Part shown: positions 1 through 5,024 of the stretch, piece by piece
Position numbering within the stretch: the stretch's first letter is position 1
Layout: every line of letters begins with the position of its first letter
Origin: JARIHD01 sp041743655
Lineage (GTDB): Bacteria; Patescibacteriota; Saccharimonadia; Saccharimonadales; UBA4665
Reading direction: 5' to 3'
DNA: 6,524 bases
Assembly: GCA_041743655.1 (NCBI GenBank)
Contig: JBGTMJ010000006.1
Span: forward strand, 1 to 6,524
Position numbers and translations under genes: made by a program
The notes under the pieces: generated by a model
The model's database searches: none
Told to the model about the DNA's origin: nothing
The model's input: only the letters and a program-made list of their open reading frames with translations

Positions 1-195
1 AGTGGTACTGATGCTACCAACAAGACCTATGTAGATGGAGTAGCTGGTGGTGGTACACCTGACGCTGATGCCACTACTAAAGGTAAGCTACGTTTAACCA
101 ACCATTTAGGTGGTACAGCTGATGCTCCTACGGTGCCGGGACTGGCTGGTAAAGCAAGCAAAGCAGAAGTGATCGCTTTTGCTGTTGCATTGTAG
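1..195 (+). CDS. C-terminal fragment of a phage tail-fibre-like / surface structural protein
   Basis: The reading frame is open from the first base of the window to the TAG at 193-195, giving 64 residues of a protein that begins upstream. The fragment contains a DATNKTYVDG segment (residues 4-13), then a DATTKG segment and LGGTADAPTVPGLAGKA (residues 37-53). This wording is typical of repeat units in tail-fibre and other phage structural proteins, where 'NK.YVD' and 'DLGGTA.APTVPGL' recur. From the family I infer an extended trimeric fibre or adhesin used for attachment, either from a prophage or a host surface protein. The last residues (AEVIAFAVAL) do not look like a finished fibre tip, so the gene may have been shortened (see the remnant at 228-296). 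No terminator with a U tract is visible after it. The family resemblance is fairly clear; the function of this particular protein is unknown. Confidence 0.65.
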   Translation, partial: SGTDATNKTYVDGVAGGGTPDADATTKGKLRLTNHLGGTADAPTVPGLAGKASKAEVIAFAVAL

Positions 196-227
196 CGGAC
201 TACAACAAGTAATACAGTAGTCAGTGA

Positions 228-296
228 AACAACTCAATAAAGCATGCTAACGATTGGGCACCAAACTATGGCGGCGTTATTGCTTTCGGAGGATAG
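228..296 (+). pseudogene. Possible out-of-frame remnant of the upstream protein's C-terminus
   Basis: After the stop at 193-195, a different frame reads 22 codons from 228 to a TAG at 294-296. It ends DWAPNYGGVIAFGG, a glycine- and aromatic-rich ending that looks more like a protein terminus than chance intergenic translation. Stops at 210 and 225 close this frame upstream, and no start codon with a ribosome site serves it. I infer that it could be the leftover end of the tail-fibre-like gene after frameshifts, but the stretch is short and chance cannot be excluded. Confidence 0.22.
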
Positions 297-301
297 TGCA
301 C

Positions 302-330
302 TTGGTATTTAAACCTGTATTCTGTATAGT
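302..330 (+). promoter_or_regulatory. Sigma70-type promoter of the guanylate kinase gene, leaderless arrangement
   Basis: A -35 element TTGGTA (302-307) and a -10 element TATAGT (325-330) are separated by exactly 17 bp. The ATG at 337 begins seven bases after the -10, where transcription would be expected to start. No Shine-Dalgarno sequence precedes that ATG. Together these suggest a leaderless transcript. Confidence 0.6.
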
Positions 331-336
331 TTATTC

Positions 337-1086
337 ATGGAACTGAACGAGGGTCTTACACAAAAAATTGCAGTCTATAAGGCTACCAGTCAAAGTGTTA
401 AATCAGTACGCAGCACCCCAATCTTATTAGTGGTAGGTATTACTGGAGCGGGTAAAGACGCGGTCCAAAAGCGATTGATCTCTGAGTATCCTGACGACTA
501 TCACCTCATCGTATCGCATACTACTCGTAAACCCAGGGAAAACAACGGTACTATTGAACAGAATGGTGTCGATTATCATTTTGTAGACTTTACAAAAGTA
601 GAAAGTATGGTGCAGGAGGGCGCTTTTGTAGAAGCAAAAGTGGTGCACTTCGATAATATTTATGGGACGAGCATTGCCGAGATTAAGGCCGCCAAAGATG
701 CATACAAGATCGCTATCACCGATATAGAAGTGAATGGTGTTAAGGAGTATGTTGACTTGGGCATGAATGCCAAGCCGGTGTTCTTACTTCCTCCAAGCTA
801 CGACGTATGGTGGCAGCGCTTGACCTCACGACATAATGGCAGTATGCACCACCAAGACCTTCATAAGCGAATGCAAACAGCACTTATCGAAATTGAACAT
901 GCTGTCGACAAGGACTATTTTTACATCGTTATTAACGATAAGCTTGGCGATACAGTGGACTTGGTTAACAGGATAGCACATGGTGAGGCAGTAGAACCGC
1001 ACTATCACAAGGCTATCGCGATAGCCGAGGAATTCCTTGTCCGGATACGGAGAGAGCTTATGACAGGAAACGGGTTACACACGTAG
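337..1086 (+). CDS. gmk: Guanylate kinase family protein
   Basis: A 249-residue protein of the guanylate kinase family, which phosphorylates GMP to GDP with ATP in cytoplasmic nucleotide metabolism. The P-loop is GITGAGKD (residues 34-41). The GMP-binding region follows, with SHTTRKPRENNG (60-71), Tyr80, Glu99 and YGTS (109-112). A core strand carries D129 and the NG turn (133-134). The LID-type arginines sit in QRLTSR (160-165) and at R178. The residue after the P-loop lysine is Asp41, where most guanylate kinases have Ser or Thr; I associate this variant with Patescibacteria. The protein is longer than the usual ~200 residues, with about 27 extra residues before the first strand and a helical tail after about residue 210. 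ATG 337 is chosen because it fits the promoter immediately upstream; no ribosome-binding site is present. The gene has its own promoter and is followed by the hrcA operator, so it is probably not part of the heat-shock unit. Activity on GMP is inferred from family only. Confidence 0.85.
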   Translation: MELNEGLTQKIAVYKATSQSVKSVRSTPILLVVGITGAGKDAVQKRLISEYPDDYHLIVSHTTRKPRENNGTIEQNGVDYHFVDFTKVESMVQEGAFVEAKVVHFDNIYGTSIAEIKAAKDAYKIAITDIEVNGVKEYVDLGMNAKPVFLLPPSYDVWWQRLTSRHNGSMHHQDLHKRMQTALIEIEHAVDKDYFYIVINDKLGDTVDLVNRIAHGEAVEPHYHKAIAIAEEFLVRIRRELMTGNGLHT

Positions 1087-1100
1087 ACGATACCTAGGCT

Positions 1101-1127
1101 CTGGCACTCTTGACTAACGAGTGCTAA
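1101..1127 (+). promoter_or_regulatory. CIRCE operator upstream of hrcA
   Basis: The left arm CTGGCACTC (1101-1109) and the right arm GAGTGCTAA (1119-1127) are separated by 9 nt. Against the CIRCE consensus TTAGCACTC-N9-GAGTGCTAA the right arm is perfect and the left arm matches 7 of 9. HrcA is the known CIRCE repressor and is encoded just downstream, so this is an autoregulatory site. The weaker left arm may lower affinity compared with the perfect copy before dnaK. Confidence 0.94.
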
Positions 1128-1139
1128 GAACGGTACACT
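1110..1139 (+). promoter_or_regulatory. hrcA-grpE promoter embedded in CIRCE
   Basis: The CIRCE spacer begins with TTGACT (1110-1115), a good -35 hexamer. An 18-bp spacer leads to TACACT (1134-1139) as a plausible -10. Transcription would start near 1146, leaving a leader of about 23 nt before ATG 1169. The operator overlaps the -35, so bound HrcA should exclude RNA polymerase. Confidence 0.6.
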
Positions 1140-1168
1140 AATCAAGTCAAATGTAAGCGATAACGAAA

Positions 1169-1894
1169 ATGACCGAACGGCAACGAGTAATTCTAAGTTC
1201 TATCGTAGAGCAGTACGCCGAAGTGGCAAGTCCTGTAGGTTCTAGTCTGCTTGCTAAGCTTTTCTCAGTTAGTTCGGCTACTATTCGTGCCGAAATGGCA
1301 GAGTTAGAGCGACTAGGTTACATTATGCAACCGCATACCTCCGCTGGCCGCATGCCCACTGATAAGGGATATCGTTTTTACGTCAATAATCTTAACGAAG
1401 AAAAAGAGCAATCTGAACATCGCGCTGAACGTGCACTTACAGCCCGGGTACAAGATGGTGGTATGCCCGAACGTGCTATCCGTAACGCAGTCGATACATT
1501 AGTAGAGCTTACTCACAATTTAGGCCTAGCTACTATCGGTGACCAGATGTATATGAGTGGCCTTTCTAACCTCTTTGGCCAGCCTGAGTTTATTCACAGT
1601 GCCCAGGTCCAGCAAGTCGCCCAACTGCTTGATAACCTTGAACCGTGGTTACGTGAGACTGCACCTAACCAGCCTTTGAGCGTATACATAGGGCAGGAGA
1701 ATCCGATCGGCCGCAGTGCTGGGTGTTCGCTTATTATCAGCCGTTTCCAGAGCCCGTATTCTGGCCGTAGCTATATTGGGGTGCTTGGGCCAACGCGGCA
1801 GAGCTATGGCCGGGTCATGGGGCTTGTACAGCGCGCCAGCGCAGCACTCGAAGAAGCCTATGGCACTCGCCCCCAGAAGTATCTGAGCCAGTAA
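1169..1894 (+). CDS. hrcA: Heat-inducible transcription repressor HrcA (compact form)
   Basis: HrcA represses chaperone genes by binding CIRCE and in known systems is kept active by a chaperone (GroEL). The N-terminal winged helix is canonical: TERQRVILSSIVEQY (2-16), PVGS (22-25), VSSATIRAEMAELERLGYI (34-52), and the wing region HTSAGRMPTDKGYRFYV (56-72). A linker of about 40 residues follows. The C-terminal part is also clear: YMSGLSNLFGQPEF (128-141), YIGQE (173-177) and YIGVLGPTRQSYGRV (202-216, with Gln where the family usually has Met after GPTR). The protein is 241 residues against the usual ~340. The missing material lies between LTHNLGLA (114-121) and YMSGL (128-132), where other HrcA proteins carry part of the GAF-like core and the inserted domain. 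Both flanks are intact and in frame, so this looks like a natural compact version rather than a broken gene. No strong ribosome site precedes ATG 1169; the start is set by the family N-terminus. It is followed by grpE after 50 bp. Confidence 0.93.
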   Translation: MTERQRVILSSIVEQYAEVASPVGSSLLAKLFSVSSATIRAEMAELERLGYIMQPHTSAGRMPTDKGYRFYVNNLNEEKEQSEHRAERALTARVQDGGMPERAIRNAVDTLVELTHNLGLATIGDQMYMSGLSNLFGQPEFIHSAQVQQVAQLLDNLEPWLRETAPNQPLSVYIGQENPIGRSAGCSLIISRFQSPYSGRSYIGVLGPTRQSYGRVMGLVQRASAALEEAYGTRPQKYLSQ

Positions 1895-1944
1895 GGCGCT
1901 CTATTACTGCCTGAACAGAGAAGCAAAAACTTTAGGAGCCTGAT

Positions 1945-2439
1945 ATGAAGAATGATAAGAGAGCAAAACCCACAAAAGATGCAGACGCGAAGGGACAGCT
2001 CGAAAATCTGCAGCAACAAATAGCCAACCTAACCGAAGCGCTACAACTTGAGCGTGCCGATGCTATGAATCTGCGCCGTAGACACGATGAGCATGTGACA
2101 AACCTCAAAGTCATAGTTAAAGCCAATGTCGTACGAGACCTCTTACCTGTTATAGATAACTTTGAACGAGCTCTCAAGCACGTCCCAGAGGAACTGGCAA
2201 ACAACGAGTATATAAAAGGCGTCCAAGGGATTGTCCAGCAGTTTGAGAAAACGTTTTCAGCTATTGGCGTGAAGCGCATTCAAACGACTGGCGAGCCGTT
2301 TGACCCCCGTTATCATGAAGCAGTGAGTATGGAAGATGGCGAAGGCGAACAGGAAATAGTTATCGAAGAGCTTCAACCGGGCTATACGCTCGGTAGCGAA
2401 ATTATCCGACATGCTATGGTTCGGGTCGCAATGCGCTAG
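1945..2439 (+). CDS. grpE: Nucleotide exchange factor GrpE
   Basis: GrpE is the dimeric co-chaperone that releases ADP from DnaK. The 164-residue product has the expected order: a charged, poorly conserved N-terminus (1-17), a long coiled-coil helix (about 18-60), the motif LLPVIDNFERAL (66-77), and the C-terminal beta-wing domain with FDPRYHEAV (119-127) and GYTLGSEIIRHAMVRVA (146-162). It is somewhat shorter than the ~197-residue E. coli protein, mainly at the N-terminus. AGGAG at 1934-1938 lies 6 nt before ATG 1945, a strong ribosome site that fixes the start. The gene shares the hrcA transcript and is followed directly by a hairpin terminator, so it is separated from the dnaK transcript although its product acts on DnaK. 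Confidence 0.96.
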   Translation: MKNDKRAKPTKDADAKGQLENLQQQIANLTEALQLERADAMNLRRRHDEHVTNLKVIVKANVVRDLLPVIDNFERALKHVPEELANNEYIKGVQGIVQQFEKTFSAIGVKRIQTTGEPFDPRYHEAVSMEDGEGEQEIVIEELQPGYTLGSEIIRHAMVRVAMR

Positions 2440-2443
2440 GGTA

Positions 2444-2472
2444 ATGAGACACCCGCAAGCGGGTTTCTCATC
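2444..2472 (+). terminator. Intrinsic terminator of the hrcA-grpE unit
   Basis: A hairpin begins five bases after the grpE stop codon. The inner stem ACCCG (2451-2455) pairs with CGGGT (2460-2464) around a CAAG loop. After one C/T mismatch, ATGAGA (2444-2449) pairs with TCTCAT (2466-2471). The U tract after the inner stem is short (TTTCTC), so efficiency is uncertain, but the position and stability fit termination. Confidence 0.7.
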
Positions 2473-2479
2473 GCAACCT

Positions 2480-2536
2480 TCCAGCAAAGCTGGATTCGCT
2501 GAGGCGAACCGCTTGCTTCTCTTTCCGGCCGGCGGT
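2480..2536 (+). other. Cluster of small inverted repeats between grpE and the dnaK promoter
   Basis: Three further potential hairpins follow the terminator almost without gaps: TCCAGC/GCTGGA with an AAA loop (2480-2494), TTCGC/GCGAA with a TGAG loop (2495-2508), and ACCGC/GCGGT (2508-2512 with 2532-2536) enclosing the perfect palindrome CCGGCCGG (2525-2532). No reading frame of note occupies the stretch. It may be reinforcing termination structure or the 3' end of the hrcA-grpE transcript; I do not recognise a known RNA family. Confidence 0.4.
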
Positions 2537-2561
2537 AAGGAGTCGCGGGATTGATTTGGTA

Positions 2562-2588
2562 TTAGCACTCTTGACTAACGAGTGCTAA
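2562..2588 (+). promoter_or_regulatory. Perfect CIRCE operator upstream of dnaK
   Basis: TTAGCACTC (2562-2570), a 9-nt spacer, and GAGTGCTAA (2580-2588) match the CIRCE consensus at all 18 arm positions. The spacer TTGACTAAC is identical to that of the hrcA copy at 1101-1127. This is the HrcA binding site controlling the dnaK unit. Confidence 0.97.
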
Positions 2589-2604
2589 TTTTTTATGCTA
2601 GAAT
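2571..2604 (+). promoter_or_regulatory. dnaK promoter overlapping CIRCE
   Basis: TTGACT (2571-2576) inside the CIRCE spacer is a good -35. A 17-bp spacer leads to TATGCT (2594-2599) as -10. An alternative is the extended -10 TGCTAGAAT (2596-2604), which matches the hexamer better but is 22 bp from the TTGACT. Either would start transcription near 2606-2611 and give a leader of about 45-50 nt. Confidence 0.65.
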
Positions 2605-2609
2605 GTATG

Positions 2610-2636
2610 CTAGCACTTAAAGGCTATTATTGCTAA
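2610..2636 (+). promoter_or_regulatory. Second, degenerate CIRCE-like repeat in the dnaK leader
   Basis: CTAGCACTT (2610-2618), a spacer of exactly 9 nt, and TATTGCTAA (2628-2636) match the CIRCE consensus at 14 of 18 arm positions. The repeat lies between the promoter and the dnaK ribosome site, with its centre 48 bp from that of the perfect copy. Tandem CIRCE elements are known in other bacteria; here the second copy may be a weak or relic HrcA site. Confidence 0.45.
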
Positions 2637-2656
2637 AGGAAAGGATCTGAATACTT

Positions 2657-4567
2657 ATGGGCAAAATCATCGGCATCGACCTTGGAACAACTAACTCCGC
2701 TATGGCTGTCATGCAGTCAGGTAAACCAGAGATAATCGCCAACTCAGAAGGTAACCGCACGACGCCGAGTGTGGTAGCAATCAACAAGAGTGGCGAACGT
2801 CTGGTTGGGCAAGTAGCTCGCCGTCAACAGGTTACTAACAGTAAGAATACGGTGTATGAAGTCAAACGTCTTATTGGGCGCCGCTTCGAAGACAAAGAAG
2901 TTCAGCGTGACCTTAAGCTTATGGGTTATGAGATTGTTAAGAGTGGCCAAGCTGTTAAAGTGAAGATGGGGGACAAAGAGTACAGCCCAGAAGAAATCTC
3001 GGCGATGATACTAGGCAAGCTCAAAGCTGATGCTGAAAGCTTCCTGGGGAGTCCTGTAACCGAAGCGGTCATTACCGTCCCGGCTTACTTTGACGATTCA
3101 CAGCGCCAGGCAACCAAAGACGCTGGCAAAGTTGCAGGCTTAGAAGTAAAACGTATTATCAACGAACCGACTGCCGCAGCACTGGCCTATGGTCTGGACA
3201 AAGGTGAGAAAAAGGACGAAAAGATTGCCGTCTATGACCTGGGTGGTGGTACATTCGATGTCTCTATCCTGGAGCTTGGTGAGGGCGTTTTTGAAGTAAA
3301 AGCAACCAATGGTGACACGCACCTGGGTGGTGCCGACTTTGACCGCACTATAGTTAACCACTTCGTGGATGAGTTCAAAAAAGAACACGGCCTCGATATC
3401 TCTGACGACAAAGCTGCTATGCAGCGTCTGCGTGATGAAGCCGAAAAGGCCAAGATTGAACTGTCAACAGCACAGGAAGTTAACGTCAACCTGCCGTTTC
3501 TTACGGCTGATGCCGAAGGGCCTAAGCACTTTGAGCACAAGCTTACCCGTGCCAAACTGGAGCAGCTTGTTGGAGAGCTGGTAGACAAAACCGCTGACCC
3601 ATGTAAAAAAGCGCTTAAGGATGCTGGTATAAGCGCTTCTGATATTGACGCTGTTGTGCTGGTAGGCGGCATGACCCGTATGCCCGCGGTCCAGAAAAAG
3701 GTAAAAGATATATTTGGCAAAGAGCCAATGAAAGGCGTTAACCCTGATGAAGTTGTAGCCGTAGGTGCTGCTATCCAAGGAGGGGTGTTGCAGGGTGACG
3801 TCAAAGACGTGCTCTTGCTTGATGTCACACCATTATCTTTGGGTATTGAGACAATGGGTGGCGTTATGACTAAGCTTATTGAACGTAATACAACCATCCC
3901 AACCAGCAAAAGTGAAGTGTTCAGCACTGCCGCTGACAACCAGCCACAAGTAGAAGTACATGTGGTACAGGGTGAGCGCGGTATGGCCACCGACAATAAG
4001 TCCTTAGGCCGCTTTGCCCTTGATGGAATCCCACCGGCACCCCGTGGCGTGCCACAGATTGAGGTAACGTTCAATATCGACGCTAATGGCATATTGAATG
4101 TGTCTGCCAAAGACAAGGGCACCAGTAAAGAGCAGTCTATTACCATTACTGGTTCCGGTAATCTGGACAAAGAAGCTGTTGAAAAAATGGCCAAAGAGGC
4201 TGAGGCACATGCCGAAGAAGACAAGCAGAAGCGTGAAATTATCGAAGTCCGCAACGTCCTGGACAACACCATTTACCAAGCCGAGAAAATGAAGAGTGAG
4301 TACGGTGATAAAATAAGCGAAGAGGACAAAAAAACCCTCGAAGATGCCATCAGTAGCGCTAAAGCGCTCGGCGAAACCAGCGATAAAAGCGAAATTGAGG
4401 CAGCAACTAAAGCATTGAATGATAAATTAATGCCCATTGGCGCTAAAATGTATGAAGCTGCTAAGGACGAAACGCCCCATGAGGACGCCGAGGCAAGCAA
4501 GCCAGAACATGACAAAAAAGATAAGAAAAATGGCGCCGTAGAAGGCGAAGTTGTTGACGAAAAGTAA
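2657..4567 (+). CDS. dnaK: Molecular chaperone DnaK (Hsp70)
   Basis: DnaK is the cytoplasmic ATP-driven chaperone that binds exposed hydrophobic segments of clients. The product is 636 residues, essentially the E. coli length (638). The nucleotide-binding domain shows GIDLGTTNS (6-14), VYDLGGGTFDVS (192-203, with Thr199 at the E. coli autophosphorylation position) and VVLVGGMTRMP (333-343). The interdomain linker is VLLLD (385-389), followed by the beta-sandwich substrate domain (TPLSLGIETMGG onward), a helical lid, and a charged, low-complexity tail ending VVDEK. The segment RRFEDKEVQRD in the first lobe shows the insertion that is present in E. coli DnaK and absent from Bacillus DnaK. Ribosome-binding matches AAAGGA and AAGGA (2635-2645) lie 11-16 nt before ATG 2657, which gives the family N-terminus MGKIIGIDLG. 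The gene is under CIRCE control and heads a unit with the unknown gene at 4578 and dnaJ. Confidence 0.99.
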   Translation: MGKIIGIDLGTTNSAMAVMQSGKPEIIANSEGNRTTPSVVAINKSGERLVGQVARRQQVTNSKNTVYEVKRLIGRRFEDKEVQRDLKLMGYEIVKSGQAVKVKMGDKEYSPEEISAMILGKLKADAESFLGSPVTEAVITVPAYFDDSQRQATKDAGKVAGLEVKRIINEPTAAALAYGLDKGEKKDEKIAVYDLGGGTFDVSILELGEGVFEVKATNGDTHLGGADFDRTIVNHFVDEFKKEHGLDISDDKAAMQRLRDEAEKAKIELSTAQEVNVNLPFLTADAEGPKHFEHKLTRAKLEQLVGELVDKTADPCKKALKDAGISASDIDAVVLVGGMTRMPAVQKKVKDIFGKEPMKGVNPDEVVAVGAAIQGGVLQGDVKDVLLLDVTPLSLGIETMGGVMTKLIERNTTIPTSKSEVFSTAADNQPQVEVHVVQGERGMATDNKSLGRFALDGIPPAPRGVPQIEVTFNIDANGILNVSAKDKGTSKEQSITITGSGNLDKEAVEKMAKEAEAHAEEDKQKREIIEVRNVLDNTIYQAEKMKSEYGDKISEEDKKTLEDAISSAKALGETSDKSEIEAATKALNDKLMPIGAKMYEAAKDETPHEDAEASKPEHDKKDKKNGAVEGEVVDEK

Positions 4568-4570
4568 GGG
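4565..4570 (+). promoter_or_regulatory. Ribosome-binding site of the unknown gene, overlapping the dnaK stop
   Basis: TAAGGG contains the dnaK stop codon TAA (4565-4567) and lies 7 nt before ATG 4578. This supports ATG 4578 over the upstream in-frame TTG at 4551 and suggests that translation is coupled to dnaK. Confidence 0.6.
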
Positions 4571-4577
4571 CTTACAG

Positions 4578-4979
4578 ATGCTAGGGTTTGGGGACAAAAC
4601 ATCACATATTGATCCGACTAAGCTGCCAGTATTTGTGCACGCTCTGCAGAGCGTGGAGTCTTTTGATCTGGCGCGCAAAGTTTGGGACAATAACAGTCGG
4701 TATATTGCACTAGATGTTTCGAATCGTAAAGAACTAATGCGTTTTATGTTCTCGCAGCCTACATGTATAGTCTGGTTGCAACGTGACCAGGGACGCACTG
4801 ATTCATACGAGCTTGTCCTTATGTGGGAAGGCAAGAGTAGGGAAGAAGATGTTACCGAAGTGTTTGTCATTGCCCTTCCAACCGCTACTCCGGTTGGCGA
4901 TGACACGCGTGTTAAGAGCCTGCTGGGTGCAATGATGGCTTCTCCAGCTATCGTGCCTGTTAATCAGAGACGGCTCTGA
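4578..4979 (+). CDS. Unrecognised 133-residue protein between dnaK and dnaJ
   Basis: I do not recognise a family. From ATG 4578 the product is 133 residues, beginning MLGFGDKTSHIDPTKLPVFV and ending at TGA 4977-4979. It has no signal peptide and no membrane segment. The middle alternates helical and strand-like stretches, for example VESFDLARKVWD (27-38), an RKELMRFMF helix, the strand-like CIVWLQRD and YELVLMWEG, then TEVFVIALP, which suggests a small soluble alpha/beta fold. The gene starts 10 nt after the dnaK stop, and its stop is 45 bp before dnaJ, so it should be co-transcribed with both and induced by heat through CIRCE. An alternative TTG start at 4551 would add 9 residues and overlap dnaK. 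The position suggests a link to the Hsp70 cycle or to stress, but nothing in the sequence shows it: there is no J domain, no zinc motif and no GrpE-like wing. Confidence 0.85.
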   Translation: MLGFGDKTSHIDPTKLPVFVHALQSVESFDLARKVWDNNSRYIALDVSNRKELMRFMFSQPTCIVWLQRDQGRTDSYELVLMWEGKSREEDVTEVFVIALPTATPVGDDTRVKSLLGAMMASPAIVPVNQRRL

Positions 4980-4994
4980 CGTAGAGCAGGGTAG

Positions 4995-5000
4995 TATAAT
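4995..5000 (+). promoter_or_regulatory. Possible internal -10 element before dnaJ
   Basis: A perfect TATAAT lies 25 bp before the dnaJ ATG. No convincing -35 is found 16-18 bp upstream (GGCTCT at 17 bp) and there is no extended TG motif. It could give some CIRCE-independent dnaJ transcription, or may be chance in an AT-rich gap. Confidence 0.3.
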
Positions 5001-5013
5001 CAATATAGAACGC

Positions 5014-5017
5014 AAGG
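5014..5017 (+). promoter_or_regulatory. Ribosome-binding site deciding the dnaJ start
   Basis: AAGG lies 7 nt before ATG 5025. This favours ATG 5025 (protein beginning MAKRDYYEVLG) over the adjacent in-frame TTG at 5022. Confidence 0.55.
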
Positions 5018-5024
5018 TATTTTG

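Noticed and set aside
198..222. GACTAC/GTAGTC inverted repeat as a terminator
   Set aside because: Six-base arms with a long loop and no U tract after them; too weak to call.
1151..1156. ATGTAA start-stop in the hrcA leader as a regulatory mini-ORF
   Set aside because: Six bases can arise by chance and no ribosome site precedes them.
3232..4272. Long open frame (346 codons) on the minus strand
   Set aside because: It lies wholly within dnaK on the opposite strand. Long antisense frames are a well-known side effect of dnaK codon use; its translation is Ser/Thr/Pro-rich without domains.
4551..4577. Upstream TTG start for the unknown gene
   Set aside because: It would overlap dnaK by 17 nt and add nine unremarkable residues. 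ATG 4578 has TAAGGG 7 nt upstream and is the simpler choice.
5022..5024. TTG immediately before the dnaJ ATG as start codon
   Set aside because: ATG 5025 gives the family N-terminus and has a well-placed AAGG.
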